From: CAZKTF01 sp964555565
GTDB taxonomy: Bacteria; Planctomycetota; JAJSAM01; JAKLKS01
DNA: 46,471 nucleotides
Direction of reading: 5' to 3'
Assembly: GCA_964555565.1 (NCBI GenBank)
Contig: CAZKTF010000002.1
Coordinates: 1-46,471, forward strand
The translations under genes and the position numbers were made by a program. This document shows, in pieces, positions 39,513 through 46,471 of this stretch (positions within the stretch are counted from its first letter, which is position 1; each line of letters begins with the position of its first letter). The notes beneath the pieces are model-generated. The model ran no database searches and had not been told where the DNA came from. It saw only the letters and a program-made list of their open reading frames with translations.

Positions 39513-42170
39513 CTACCCGAGCCTCTCGACGGCGGCCGCGATGGAGTTCCGCATCGAGTCCCGCCCGTGGCCGGTGCACGCCACCCACGGGATGGCGGCC
39601 TGGCTGCACATGCGCCGCACGTGCATGCCGAAGAGGGTGCGGACGTAGCGCATGAGGACGACCGCCTGCGACTGCCGGACGAGGTTCTCCACGCGGGGGA
39701 GTTCGCGGCCCCAGTTGCTCGACCAGCCCGAGAACTCGAAGGTGACCGCCACGTTGGGCCAGCGCTCCGCGACCCACCGGAGGATGTCGTCGCGGTACCT
39801 CTCCTGGGTCTCGTTGCCGCCCACGAAGAGGATCCGGCCCCGGACGGGGTCCGGGGCGGCTTCCGCCGCGGGCGCGGGGGCGGCCTCGAGGCGGCGCACG
39901 AGGACCGGGTCCGGGGTGACCGCGCCGAAGGCCCGGATCCGCTCGAGCAGGCCGCGGGCCTCCCCCTCCGCGTCCCGGTCCCCGCGGGCGAGGGTCGCGT
40001 GGGCGAGCGCCGTGAGCACGGCCGCGGCCTCGTCGAGCCGCCCCTGGGCCTCCAGCGCCCGGGCGCGGAAAAGGGCCGCGTCCTCGGGCTCCCACGCGGG
40101 GCGGTAGAACTCCTCGGCCTCCAGCGCCTTCAGCAGCCGCTCCCTCTCCGCGCCCGCCTGGGCCAGGGCCTCCAGCCCGTCAAGCGCCCTCCGCGCGAGG
40201 TCCATGTCCCGCGCCTGCTTCCCCAGCCGGAGGAGGGCGAGGAGATCGTCGAAACGCCGCGCCGGGGGCATGGCCTCGTCCTCGGCGCGGCGGACGAGCG
40301 CGTCGCGCAGGGACGGGAGCCTCGGGAGGAGGTCCGCCTCCCCCGCCGCGTCGAGGAGCGCGTCCCCCAGGACCGGCTCGAGCGCCTCGGCGACGCGCGT
40401 GGCGGCCCCGGGGTCGCAGGTGGCGATGTCGCAGAGGGCCTCCCGGACGATGTACGGGGCCTCCCGTCCGGCGACCCGGGCCCCGGCCACGAGCTTCTCC
40501 GCCGCGTGGTTCATGTGACCCGGCTCCAGGGTCGCGGCGAGGCACCGCGCCTGGTACAGCCGGGCGCGCGCCAGCACCCCGATCGGGGCGTAGACCCCCG
40601 GGCGCCTCTCCATCTCGGAGACCGCCCGCGACAGCACGGGGAGCGCCCCCTCGAGGTCCCCCCGCGCGAGGAGGAGGACCCCGAGGCAGAACTCGCCGTG
40701 CCCGCCCTCCCCCCCGACCCTGGCGGACTCGCGGAACCGCGGCTCCCCCTGCGTCAGGGTCCGGGCGGTCTCCGGGAGGTCGGCGCGGCTCTCCGGGAGC
40801 CGCACCTCCGCGAGCGAGCGGAACCCCGAGGCGACCAGCCCGAGGTCGGCGCGGATCATGGCCTCCCGGTCCCCGGGGCCCTCCCGAAGGAGGGACTCCA
40901 GCAGGGCCCGGGCCTTCTCCAGGTCCCCCAGCAGGCGCGCGCGGTGCGCCTGGCGGCGGCGGAGCTCGCGGCGGTCCTCGGGGGGAGGGGGCGTCCCGAA
41001 CCCCTCGAGAACGCCGAGGGCCCCTTGGAGCCGATCGAGGAGGAGGCCGGCCTCGTCGGCCCGGAGCGCCCGGAGGAGGTCGCTGGCGACCTCCAGGATG
41101 CGCTTGAAGAGGGCCGGGCCCGCCTGCGCCACGGCGGGCGGCTGGATCGCCTCGGCGGCGGCGGAGGGACCCTTCACCTCGAGGAACGCCTCGAACAGGA
41201 GCGGGGCGGCCACGGCCGCGGCCCGCCCCGCCGGGCCCTGCCCCGACCCGAGCGCGCGCGCCTCCTCGCGGCGGGCCTCCGCGAGCCCCACGATGGCGGC
41301 GCGGTCGTTCCGGCGCGCGAGCCCGGCGAAGACACCGCAGAGGTACCACGCCCGCCGATCGGCGCTGGCCTCCGGCCAGTCGAAGGACGGGTCCCGGCCC
41401 GTGAGGACGTCGAGGAACCCGCGGTGGAAGTAGGAGGCGTGGCGCCCGGGATTGAGGGCCACGAACTCCTCGACCAGGTCCCGGACCTGGTCCTCCTCCA
41501 GGCTCCCGACGCCCCCGGCGACGGAGGCCACGACGGCGTCGGTCACCAGGTGGTCGAGGTTGGTGAAGGGGTCCCGTCCCGCATCGAGGGTGGGCGTCTC
41601 CGTCTGCGGCGCCATCTCGGCCGCGACCGGGAGCGGGACCTCCTCGGTCGCCCCGCCGGCGACCCGCCGGGCCTCGACCGCGGCCCGGGCGGAGGGAAGG
41701 TCGCTCCAGAACTCCGGCCTCTCGGCCTCGAGGCAGTCGAGGTAGAGGCGCACCTCGTCGGCGTCGAACTCCCCGAAGATGCGGTCGGCGGCCGCCTCGA
41801 TGCGGTCCCGCGGCGGCGGGGTCCCCCGGTACACGACCTTCGCCTCGAACTTCCCGTTCTCGTGGGGGAGTCCCAGGGCATCCAGGAACCGCCGCAGCAT
41901 GTGGGGGCGCCGGCCGAGGAGCATGCGCTGGAGCGCCACGGCGACGAGGATGTCCGGAGGCTCCGGCTGCCGGGCGAGCATCTGCACGCGCTTCTCGTGC
42001 GAGAGGCTCTTCTCGACGAACACCGGCCGGGCGCGGAGCATGTCGGCCAGGTAGTCGATGCCGAACTGCCACTGCGAGTCCCCGCGCCGGACCCCCGTCC
42101 AGAAGGCCCCCGACGCCTCGAGGCGCTCCTCCGGGGAGAGCCCGCGCCAGATCCCGGTCCACGTGTTCAC
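39513..42170 (-). CDS. Large helical-repeat protein with C-terminal DUF2325 domain
   Basis: This ~885-residue protein is mostly alpha-helical, with repeated Ala/Arg/Glu-rich helices resembling TPR-like scaffolding (a relaxed repeat such as GDLEGALPVLSRAVSEMERR), and ends with a DUF2325 domain: RGRILFVGGNETQERYRDDI, then FSGWSSNWGRELP and VVLMRYVRTLFGMHVRRM, ending WVACTGHGRDSMRNSIAAAV. GTG 42170 gives the start MNTWTGIWRGLSPEERLEAS; the in-frame residues before it belong to a repeat. A shorter DUF2325 protein with a zinc region is at 6618-7244. The function is unknown. The 281 nt after its stop (39232-39512) contain no gene I recognise. Confidence 0.75.
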   Translation of the reverse strand: MNTWTGIWRGLSPEERLEASGAFWTGVRRGDSQWQFGIDYLADMLRARPVFVEKSLSHEKRVQMLARQPEPPDILVAVALQRMLLGRRPHMLRRFLDALGLPHENGKFEAKVVYRGTPPPRDRIEAAADRIFGEFDADEVRLYLDCLEAERPEFWSDLPSARAAVEARRVAGGATEEVPLPVAAEMAPQTETPTLDAGRDPFTNLDHLVTDAVVASVAGGVGSLEEDQVRDLVEEFVALNPGRHASYFHRGFLDVLTGRDPSFDWPEASADRRAWYLCGVFAGLARRNDRAAIVGLAEARREEARALGSGQGPAGRAAAVAAPLLFEAFLEVKGPSAAAEAIQPPAVAQAGPALFKRILEVASDLLRALRADEAGLLLDRLQGALGVLEGFGTPPPPEDRRELRRRQAHRARLLGDLEKARALLESLLREGPGDREAMIRADLGLVASGFRSLAEVRLPESRADLPETARTLTQGEPRFRESARVGGEGGHGEFCLGVLLLARGDLEGALPVLSRAVSEMERRPGVYAPIGVLARARLYQARCLAATLEPGHMNHAAEKLVAGARVAGREAPYIVREALCDIATCDPGAATRVAEALEPVLGDALLDAAGEADLLPRLPSLRDALVRRAEDEAMPPARRFDDLLALLRLGKQARDMDLARRALDGLEALAQAGAERERLLKALEAEEFYRPAWEPEDAALFRARALEAQGRLDEAAAVLTALAHATLARGDRDAEGEARGLLERIRAFGAVTPDPVLVRRLEAAPAPAAEAAPDPVRGRILFVGGNETQERYRDDILRWVAERWPNVAVTFEFSGWSSNWGRELPRVENLVRQSQAVVLMRYVRTLFGMHVRRMCSQAAIPWVACTGHGRDSMRNSIAAAVERLG

Positions 42171-42225
42171 GCCACCAGAGTACGGCGCGGCGGGGGCCCC
42201 GGCGAGGACGGCGATCCCCGACCCG

Positions 42226-42291
42226 ACCCGGAACCGCCCGCGCTCGCCGCGGGCGCCGGGCGGCGTCGGTCGAAAAAAGGTGCCTGGCACC
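42226..42291. repeat. 66-bp repeat, copy 1, ending in GGTGCCTGGCACC
   Basis: It matches 43888-43952 through a shared start ACCCGGAACCGCC, a middle part TCGCCGCGGGCGC and the palindromic end GGTGCCTGGCACC (42279-42291), with scattered differences and one length change. It lies between the divergent large DUF2325 gene and the secreted-protein gene, in an intergenic gap of 294 nt. The palindrome core is, from memory, common in environmental genomes; this could not be checked. Confidence 0.7.
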
Positions 42292-42464
42292 GCACCTGCG
42301 GAAAGGTGTACCCTGTCCGTGGCGGCGAGTGGGTTGCCCCGCGGTCCTCACCATCCCTATTTCTCCAACCGCACGGGCGTGAAAGGCAGGGCCTCGCCCG
42401 CTACCGCCAACTGGGGGCCGGCTCGCGCTAGCCGGGCCGGCCCCCTAAGCCGGGAGGAGGGACC

Positions 42465-43826
42465 ATGCGGGGCCCGGCGTGGACGGTCCTGGTCCTGGCG
42501 GCCCTCCCGTCGTCCGCCGGGAGGGGTGAGGGGCAGGAGGCGCCCCCCGCGGGCGGACCCGTGGTCGTGGACGATTTCGAGGCGCCGGACCTGCGCCCGG
42601 GGTGGACCGCCTCGGCCGCGGAGATCCGGCGGGTCGAGGGGCCCAGCGGCGGCGCTCTCGAGATCGTCGGCAAGGGCCTCGCGAGGGACAGCCTCTCGGG
42701 GGCGGGAGTCCCGCTCCCGATCAAGGACCTCCGCCGCATCGGCGCCGTGGCCTTCCGGCTCGCGGTCCCGGAGGGGGCCGCGCAGGTCCAGGTGTTCCTG
42801 CGCAAGGGGGACTCCTTCCGTTCGCTCGAGGAGTTCCTCGAGATCAGGACGCGGGACTGGCAGGAGGTGGTCCTGCCGCTCCGGTTCATGGCCGGAGGGT
42901 CGGGCGGCCTCCTGCCGGATCCCTCCGACCTCGACCGGTTCCAGATCCAGTGGGACGGCCCGGGGGGCACGGTCCGGATCGACGACCTCCGCCTCCTGCC
43001 CGGCGATCGGGGCGAGGAGTCCTGGCGCCCCTCCGAGGAGGACCTGCTCGAGTTGGCCTTCGGGAAGGGGAAGGGGAAGATCCTCCAGGGGAAGCACTTC
43101 TCTCTCCTCACGGCCTCCCCCGCCTGGCAGGGCTCCGAGGCGACACGCTTCCTGGCGGACCAGGAGCAGGGCGTGGCCCTGCTCGAGTCCCGCTGGGCCC
43201 TCCGGGCGCCGGCCGGGACCCGGATCCCGCTCCTCTGCGCGAACGACCTGAACGAGTCCAACGCCCTCCGTTCATCCGCCTTGGCCGCCTTCCGGGCCAA
43301 GGGGATCCTCCATTCCAACAACCTCGACAGCGGGTTCGAGCCCTACGCGTTGACCTATCCACCCCCCACGAAGGCCTCCCTGGGGAAGCCCGGTTCCGAC
43401 GGCATGGCCACCTACATCGGGACCGTGCTCCGCGTCCACGGGAACAGCTGGATTGTGGAGTCGCTGTACTGGGCCTACCTGCGGCGGGCCTGCCCGGACC
43501 AGTTCCGCGATTGGGGGCGGATGGCCGGCAAGGTCACGGCGGAGGACTTCCAGGACCTCCTGCGGGGCAAGCCGGGCCGGGTACCGCCCTGGAGGCGGCT
43601 CCTCGACGGCACGGCGTCCTACCAGCAGCTCGGGGCGCTCCTCACGGTGTCGGAGTTCCTGGCCGCCTGCCACAAGGCGAAGCTCCCGAAGGTCTGGGAA
43701 GCCCTGCGCGCGATGGACGAGCCCCCGGACGTACAGGCGATGGACGTGATCGCCCGCGCCCTGGACACGACCCCCGAGAAGCTCGAGGAGCAATGGGCGC
43801 GCTGGGGGGCGGCGTCCTGGAAGTGA
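42465..43826 (+). CDS. Secreted protein of unknown function with carbohydrate-binding-like N-terminal domain
   Basis: This 453-residue protein has an N-terminal signal (MRGPAWTVLVLAALPSSAG), then a beta-rich domain of ~170 residues (VVDDFEAPDLRPGWTASAAE ... LDRFQIQWDGPGGTVRIDDL), similar in pattern to CIA30/CBM-like modules, and a helical C-terminal half with a TPR-free fold (LLDGTASYQQLGALLTVSEF). Some planctomycete proteins have a peptidase-like domain in that position, but no HExxH motif is seen here. GGAGGAGG precedes ATG 42465. The gene is bracketed by two copies of the 66-bp repeat. The function is unknown. Confidence 0.6.
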   Translation: MRGPAWTVLVLAALPSSAGRGEGQEAPPAGGPVVVDDFEAPDLRPGWTASAAEIRRVEGPSGGALEIVGKGLARDSLSGAGVPLPIKDLRRIGAVAFRLAVPEGAAQVQVFLRKGDSFRSLEEFLEIRTRDWQEVVLPLRFMAGGSGGLLPDPSDLDRFQIQWDGPGGTVRIDDLRLLPGDRGEESWRPSEEDLLELAFGKGKGKILQGKHFSLLTASPAWQGSEATRFLADQEQGVALLESRWALRAPAGTRIPLLCANDLNESNALRSSALAAFRAKGILHSNNLDSGFEPYALTYPPPTKASLGKPGSDGMATYIGTVLRVHGNSWIVESLYWAYLRRACPDQFRDWGRMAGKVTAEDFQDLLRGKPGRVPPWRRLLDGTASYQQLGALLTVSEFLAACHKAKLPKVWEALRAMDEPPDVQAMDVIARALDTTPEKLEEQWARWGAASWK

Positions 43827-43887
43827 GCGGACGGCGGCCCCCCGGGCGCGAGGCGCGGGGCGGACCCGTCCGGTGATACCGGACCCT

Positions 43888-43952
43888 ACCCGGAACCGCC
43901 GCGTTCGCCGCGGGCGCAGGGCAGCGCCGGCCTGAAACGGGTGCCTGGCACC
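43888..43952. repeat. 66-bp repeat, copy 2, ending in GGTGCCTGGCACC
   Basis: Second copy of the element at 42226-42291, in the same orientation, after the secreted-protein gene and 10 nt before the stop of the flavodoxin gene. The palindrome (43940-43952) is extended by flanking GAAAC/GTTTC (43934-43938 and 43955-43959), giving a longer imperfect hairpin than copy 1. It could act as a terminator between these two convergent genes. Confidence 0.7.
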
Positions 43953-43962
43953 GTGTTTCGCT

Positions 43963-44556
43963 TCACCCCCGCCCGCGGAGGAGCTGGAGGGTGATGGTCG
44001 CCACGCGCCGGCCGTAGGCCTCGGCGGTCTCCAGGTCGCCCCGCGGGGGGGCGTCGCCGGGCTTGACCTGGAAGCTGGCCGACATGGGGCCGACGAAGGA
44101 CCCGAGGCGGTTGTGGGCGCCGGGCCCGGGCCCCGCCACGCTGTTCATGGAGGCGGGCTCGTTGGCGGCCGGGTTCATGCCGAGGCTCACGTAGATCATC
44201 CCGTGCTGCATGGCGTTGACGAACAGGCCGACCAGGGTGTTCAGCTTGTCCCCGGAGAAGGAGCTGGAGTTGGTGAAGGCGCCGGCGACCTTGTCCTTCC
44301 AGGCGAGCGTGAACCACTTCTTCGCGGCGACCTCGAGGAACTTCTTCATCTCGGCGGACATGCTGCCCATGTAGGTGGGGCAGCCGAAGAGGATGGCGTC
44401 GGCCCCGTCGAGCTCGTCCAGGCGCGCGGCCGCCTCGTCGGTCGTGAGGAGGAGCGCCTTCACCCCCGCGACGCCGGCCGCGCCGCGGTGGACCGCCTCG
44501 GCCTGGACCTTCGTGTGCCCGTAGCCGCTGTGGTAGACGACGAACACGTTCGCCAT
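43963..44556 (-). CDS. WrbA-like flavodoxin / NAD(P)H:quinone oxidoreductase
   Basis: This 197-residue protein has the flavodoxin FMN-loop start VFVVYHSGYGHTKVQAEAV, the second FMN contact FGCPTYMGSMSAEMKKFLE, FTNSSSFSGDK, and QHGMIYVSLGM, all in WrbA-like order. This family carries FMN and reduces quinones by two electrons. ATG 44556 has GGGAGGAGGG upstream. The C-terminal segment after GSFVGPMSASFQVKPGDAPP is typical of the family. Confidence 0.88.
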   Translation of the reverse strand: MANVFVVYHSGYGHTKVQAEAVHRGAAGVAGVKALLLTTDEAAARLDELDGADAILFGCPTYMGSMSAEMKKFLEVAAKKWFTLAWKDKVAGAFTNSSSFSGDKLNTLVGLFVNAMQHGMIYVSLGMNPAANEPASMNSVAGPGPGAHNRLGSFVGPMSASFQVKPGDAPPRGDLETAEAYGRRVATITLQLLRGRG

Positions 44557-44776
44557 CGTTCCCTCCTCCCTTCCGCGCGCGTCCGCTCGGGTCCCGACCG
44601 CGCGACCGAGCCTATCAGGCCCGGTCCTCCCGTCCACCTCGTCCCTTCCCTCGACGCCGGCGCCCCCCCCGCGGCGCCCGCGGAGGACAGGCGAGGATCG
44701 GCCGGGTGCGCCCGCACGTCGGGCCGCGGGGCATTGCGGCCGCGGGCGCCGGGGCGTCGATGAAGGGGACGGCCCG

Positions 44777-44995
44777 ATGGACTTCACGCCCTCGTCCCTC
44801 TTCGCCTGCCTGGTCGTCAGCGCCGTCGGGTTCGCGCTGTTCACCTACGGCAGGAAGCAGCACCGGGTCCCGCAGCTCGCGACGGGGGTCCTGCTCATGG
44901 TCTTCCCCTACTTCGTGGGCGGGGCGGGCCTCGTGCTGGGGATCGGCGCGGGGCTGGTCGTCGCGCTCTGGATCGGCGTGCGCTCCGGCCTCTGA
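44777..44995 (+). CDS. Small two-helix membrane protein
   Basis: This 72-residue protein has two predicted membrane segments (LFACLVVSAVGFALFTYG and QLATGVLLMVFPYFVGGAGL) joined by a basic loop RKQHRVP. I recall a widespread small membrane family with this pattern in diverse bacteria, function unknown. The ATG has GATGAAGGGG upstream. The 3' 88 nt overlap the end of the YgiQ-type gene on the opposite strand. The overlap is near the variable C-terminal tail of that protein. Confidence 0.65.
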   Translation: MDFTPSSLFACLVVSAVGFALFTYGRKQHRVPQLATGVLLMVFPYFVGGAGLVLGIGAGLVVALWIGVRSGL

Positions 44996-46471
44996 ACGGC
45001 GCGGGGGGTCGGCCGGGGACGTCCCCGGTCCCACCCGGGCTTCGCCGTCTTCGGCATGTCCCCGGAGTGGGTGTGCTCGTGGAAGTCCCTGTCGGCGCGG
45101 GCGCGCCTGGCGAGGAGGGCCTCCTTCGGCGGGCGGTCGGGGATGAGAGCGTCGCAGCCGCTCCCGATGAGGTCGCGGCGCCCGGCCTTGAGCAGGGCCT
45201 CGCGCACCTCGAAGTGGTTCTCCGGCTTGAAGAACTGGAGCAGGGCCCGCTGGAGGCGGCGATCCCGCATGCCCCTCGCCACCGGCATCGGCCTGCCGGT
45301 CTCGGGATCGCGGCCCGTGTAGTACATCGCGGTGGCCAGGTCGTGGGGGGCGGGGATGAAGTCCTGGACCTGGTCCGGCTTGTACCCGTTCCGCTTCAGG
45401 AACACGGCGAGGTCGATCATCGCCGCGAGGTCCGAGCCCGGGTGGCTGGAGATGAAGTAGGGGACGAGGAACTGCCTCTTCCCCGCCCTCCGGCTCCCCT
45501 CCTCGAACTTCTCCGCGAAATCCTCGAAGGTGTGGTGGCGCGGCTTCTTCATCCTCTCGAGGACCGCCGGGTCCACATGCTCCGGGGCGACCTTCAGCCG
45601 CCCGCTCACGTGGTGCTCCGTCAGCTCCTCCATGTACTCCGGGGAGAGGCGCGCAAGATCCATGCGGATGCCCGAGGCCACGAACACCTTCCGCACCCCG
45701 GGGACCTCGCGCGATGCGCGCATCAGGTCGATCAGGGGGCCGTGGTCGGTGCCGAGGAGCTTGCAGATGACGGGGTGCACGCAGGAGAGGCGCCTGCAGA
45801 CGGCCTCGACCTCGGGCCTCGTGCAGCGCATACGGTACATGTTCGCGGTGGGACCGCCGATGTCGCTGACCACGCCCTTGAACTCCGGGTCGGCGGCCAT
45901 CGACCGCAGCTCCCCGAGGACGCTCTCCCTGGATCGCGACTGGATGGTGCGGCCCTGGTGCGCGGTGATGGAGCAGAACGTGCAGCCCCCGAAGCAGCCG
46001 CGCATGATGGTCACGGAGTCCTTGATCATCTCGAAGGCGGGGATGGCGCCCCTGTAGGACGGATGGGCGCGGCGCGTGTAGGGGAGGCCGTAGTAGAAGT
46101 CCATGCGCTCCGGGCTGACCGGGAGCCGGGGCGGGGTCACCACGACCGTGCGCGCGCCGTGGGGCTGGACCAGGGTCCTCGCGTTGAAGGGGCTCGTCTC
46201 GCGGTGGGCGAGGCGCGCCATCTCGAGGAACGCGTCCTTCGAGTCCCGGACCGCCTCGAAGCCCGGCAGCACGACGAACCCGGGGCCGGAGGGAGGCGGC
46301 TCGGAGGCGCCCAGGGCGTAGGCGACGCCGCGCAGGTCCCGGCAGTCCCGGACCGTCCCGCCGTCCCGGAGCCGCCGGGCGATCTCGACGATGGACTCCT
46401 CGCCCATGCCGTGGGCGAGCAGGTCCGCCTTCGCGTCGAGGAGGATGGAGGGGCGCACCCGGTCCGACCAG
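44908..46471 (-). CDS. YgiQ-type radical SAM protein, 5' partial
   Basis: The frame is open to the right edge and the first visible residues, WSDRVRPSILLDAKADLLAH, match the interior of YgiQ proteins; about 170-200 N-terminal residues are beyond the window, so any start inside it (such as GTG 46458) is wrong. The radical SAM cluster is present (MRGCFGGCTFCSITAHQGR, with CxxxCxxC), as are GPTANMYRM, KVAPEHVDPAVL and FISSHPGSDLAAMIDLA. The C-terminal ~70 residues (after ALLARRARADRDF) are low-complexity. YgiQ function is not established. The gene symbol is left blank because only a partial gene is seen. Confidence 0.88.
   Translation of the reverse strand, partial: WSDRVRPSILLDAKADLLAHGMGEESIVEIARRLRDGGTVRDCRDLRGVAYALGASEPPPSGPGFVVLPGFEAVRDSKDAFLEMARLAHRETSPFNARTLVQPHGARTVVVTPPRLPVSPERMDFYYGLPYTRRAHPSYRGAIPAFEMIKDSVTIMRGCFGGCTFCSITAHQGRTIQSRSRESVLGELRSMAADPEFKGVVSDIGGPTANMYRMRCTRPEVEAVCRRLSCVHPVICKLLGTDHGPLIDLMRASREVPGVRKVFVASGIRMDLARLSPEYMEELTEHHVSGRLKVAPEHVDPAVLERMKKPRHHTFEDFAEKFEEGSRRAGKRQFLVPYFISSHPGSDLAAMIDLAVFLKRNGYKPDQVQDFIPAPHDLATAMYYTGRDPETGRPMPVARGMRDRRLQRALLQFFKPENHFEVREALLKAGRRDLIGSGCDALIPDRPPKEALLARRARADRDFHEHTHSGDMPKTAKPGWDRGRPRPTPRAVQRPERTPIQSATTSPAPIPSTRPAPPTK

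Overview
The window is 46.5 kb of very GC-rich bacterial chromosome with strongly G/C-biased third codon positions. A FecR-domain protein, a large Ser/Thr kinase-ATPase-TPR regulator, SEC-C proteins and several secreted proteins of unknown function suggest a planctomycete-like or other environmental bacterium with a complex life style. That placement is inference from gene content; there is no rRNA or ribosomal protein here to test it.

Layout. (1) 1-3.0 kb looks like stable chromosome: a FecR/HEAT protein cut by the left edge, a stand-alone Smr domain, tRNA-Val(TAC), an MFS transporter and tRNA-Asp(GTC). (2) 3.0-34.5 kb is an accessory region. It holds an insertion sequence with perfect 26-bp inverted repeats whose right end abuts a decapitated Fic gene; a decayed AbiE-like toxin-antitoxin pair; an orphan AbiEi antitoxin next to an NYN nuclease; an apparently complete AbiEi/AbiEii pair; a second tRNA-Asp; a GHKL ATPase divergent from a SWIM-SNF2 helicase; an AAA/DUF4143 ATPase; a broken ERCC4 nuclease; a 169-bp MITE; and a MazF-like toxin. 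Two unrelated protein families occur twice each in the order A-B-B'-A': SEC-C proteins at 8.2 and 30.9 kb, and an unrecognised ~460-residue family at 15.5 and 21.4 kb. (3) 34.6-35.8 kb is a secreted SGNH-like protein. (4) 35.8-39.2 kb is a smaller accessory patch (HNH nuclease, PLD-like protein, AbiE-like pair) starting beside a tRNA-Ser-like 5' fragment. (5) 39.5-46.5 kb again looks stable: a large DUF2325 protein, a secreted protein bracketed by two 66-bp repeats, a WrbA-like flavodoxin, a small membrane protein and a YgiQ-type radical SAM protein cut by the right edge.

The most interesting pattern is that tRNA-Asp sequence recurs through region 2. Besides the two complete genes (2962 and 21212) there is a 3' half at 5792-5841 and two T-arm/acceptor remnants at 30870-30900 and 34463-34490. 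Four of these five sites lie 20-230 bp downstream of a toxin-antitoxin-like or ATPase gene. The outermost copies share a 19-nt identical end (3021-3039 and 34473-34491), consistent with an island that grew by repeated integration at tRNA-Asp. No integrase is visible, so this remains a hypothesis.

The second theme is regulation of the AbiE-like modules. The antitoxin promoters at 19.1 and 37.9 kb carry perfect inverted repeats over good sigma70-type hexamers placed so close to the start codon that the mRNAs should be leaderless. The orphan antitoxin at 10.5-11.3 kb has an 11-bp perfect inverted repeat around its promoter. The GHKL ATPase / SWIM-SNF2 pair at 22.8-27.5 kb is the best candidate here for an undescribed two-component NTP-dependent (possibly defence) system.
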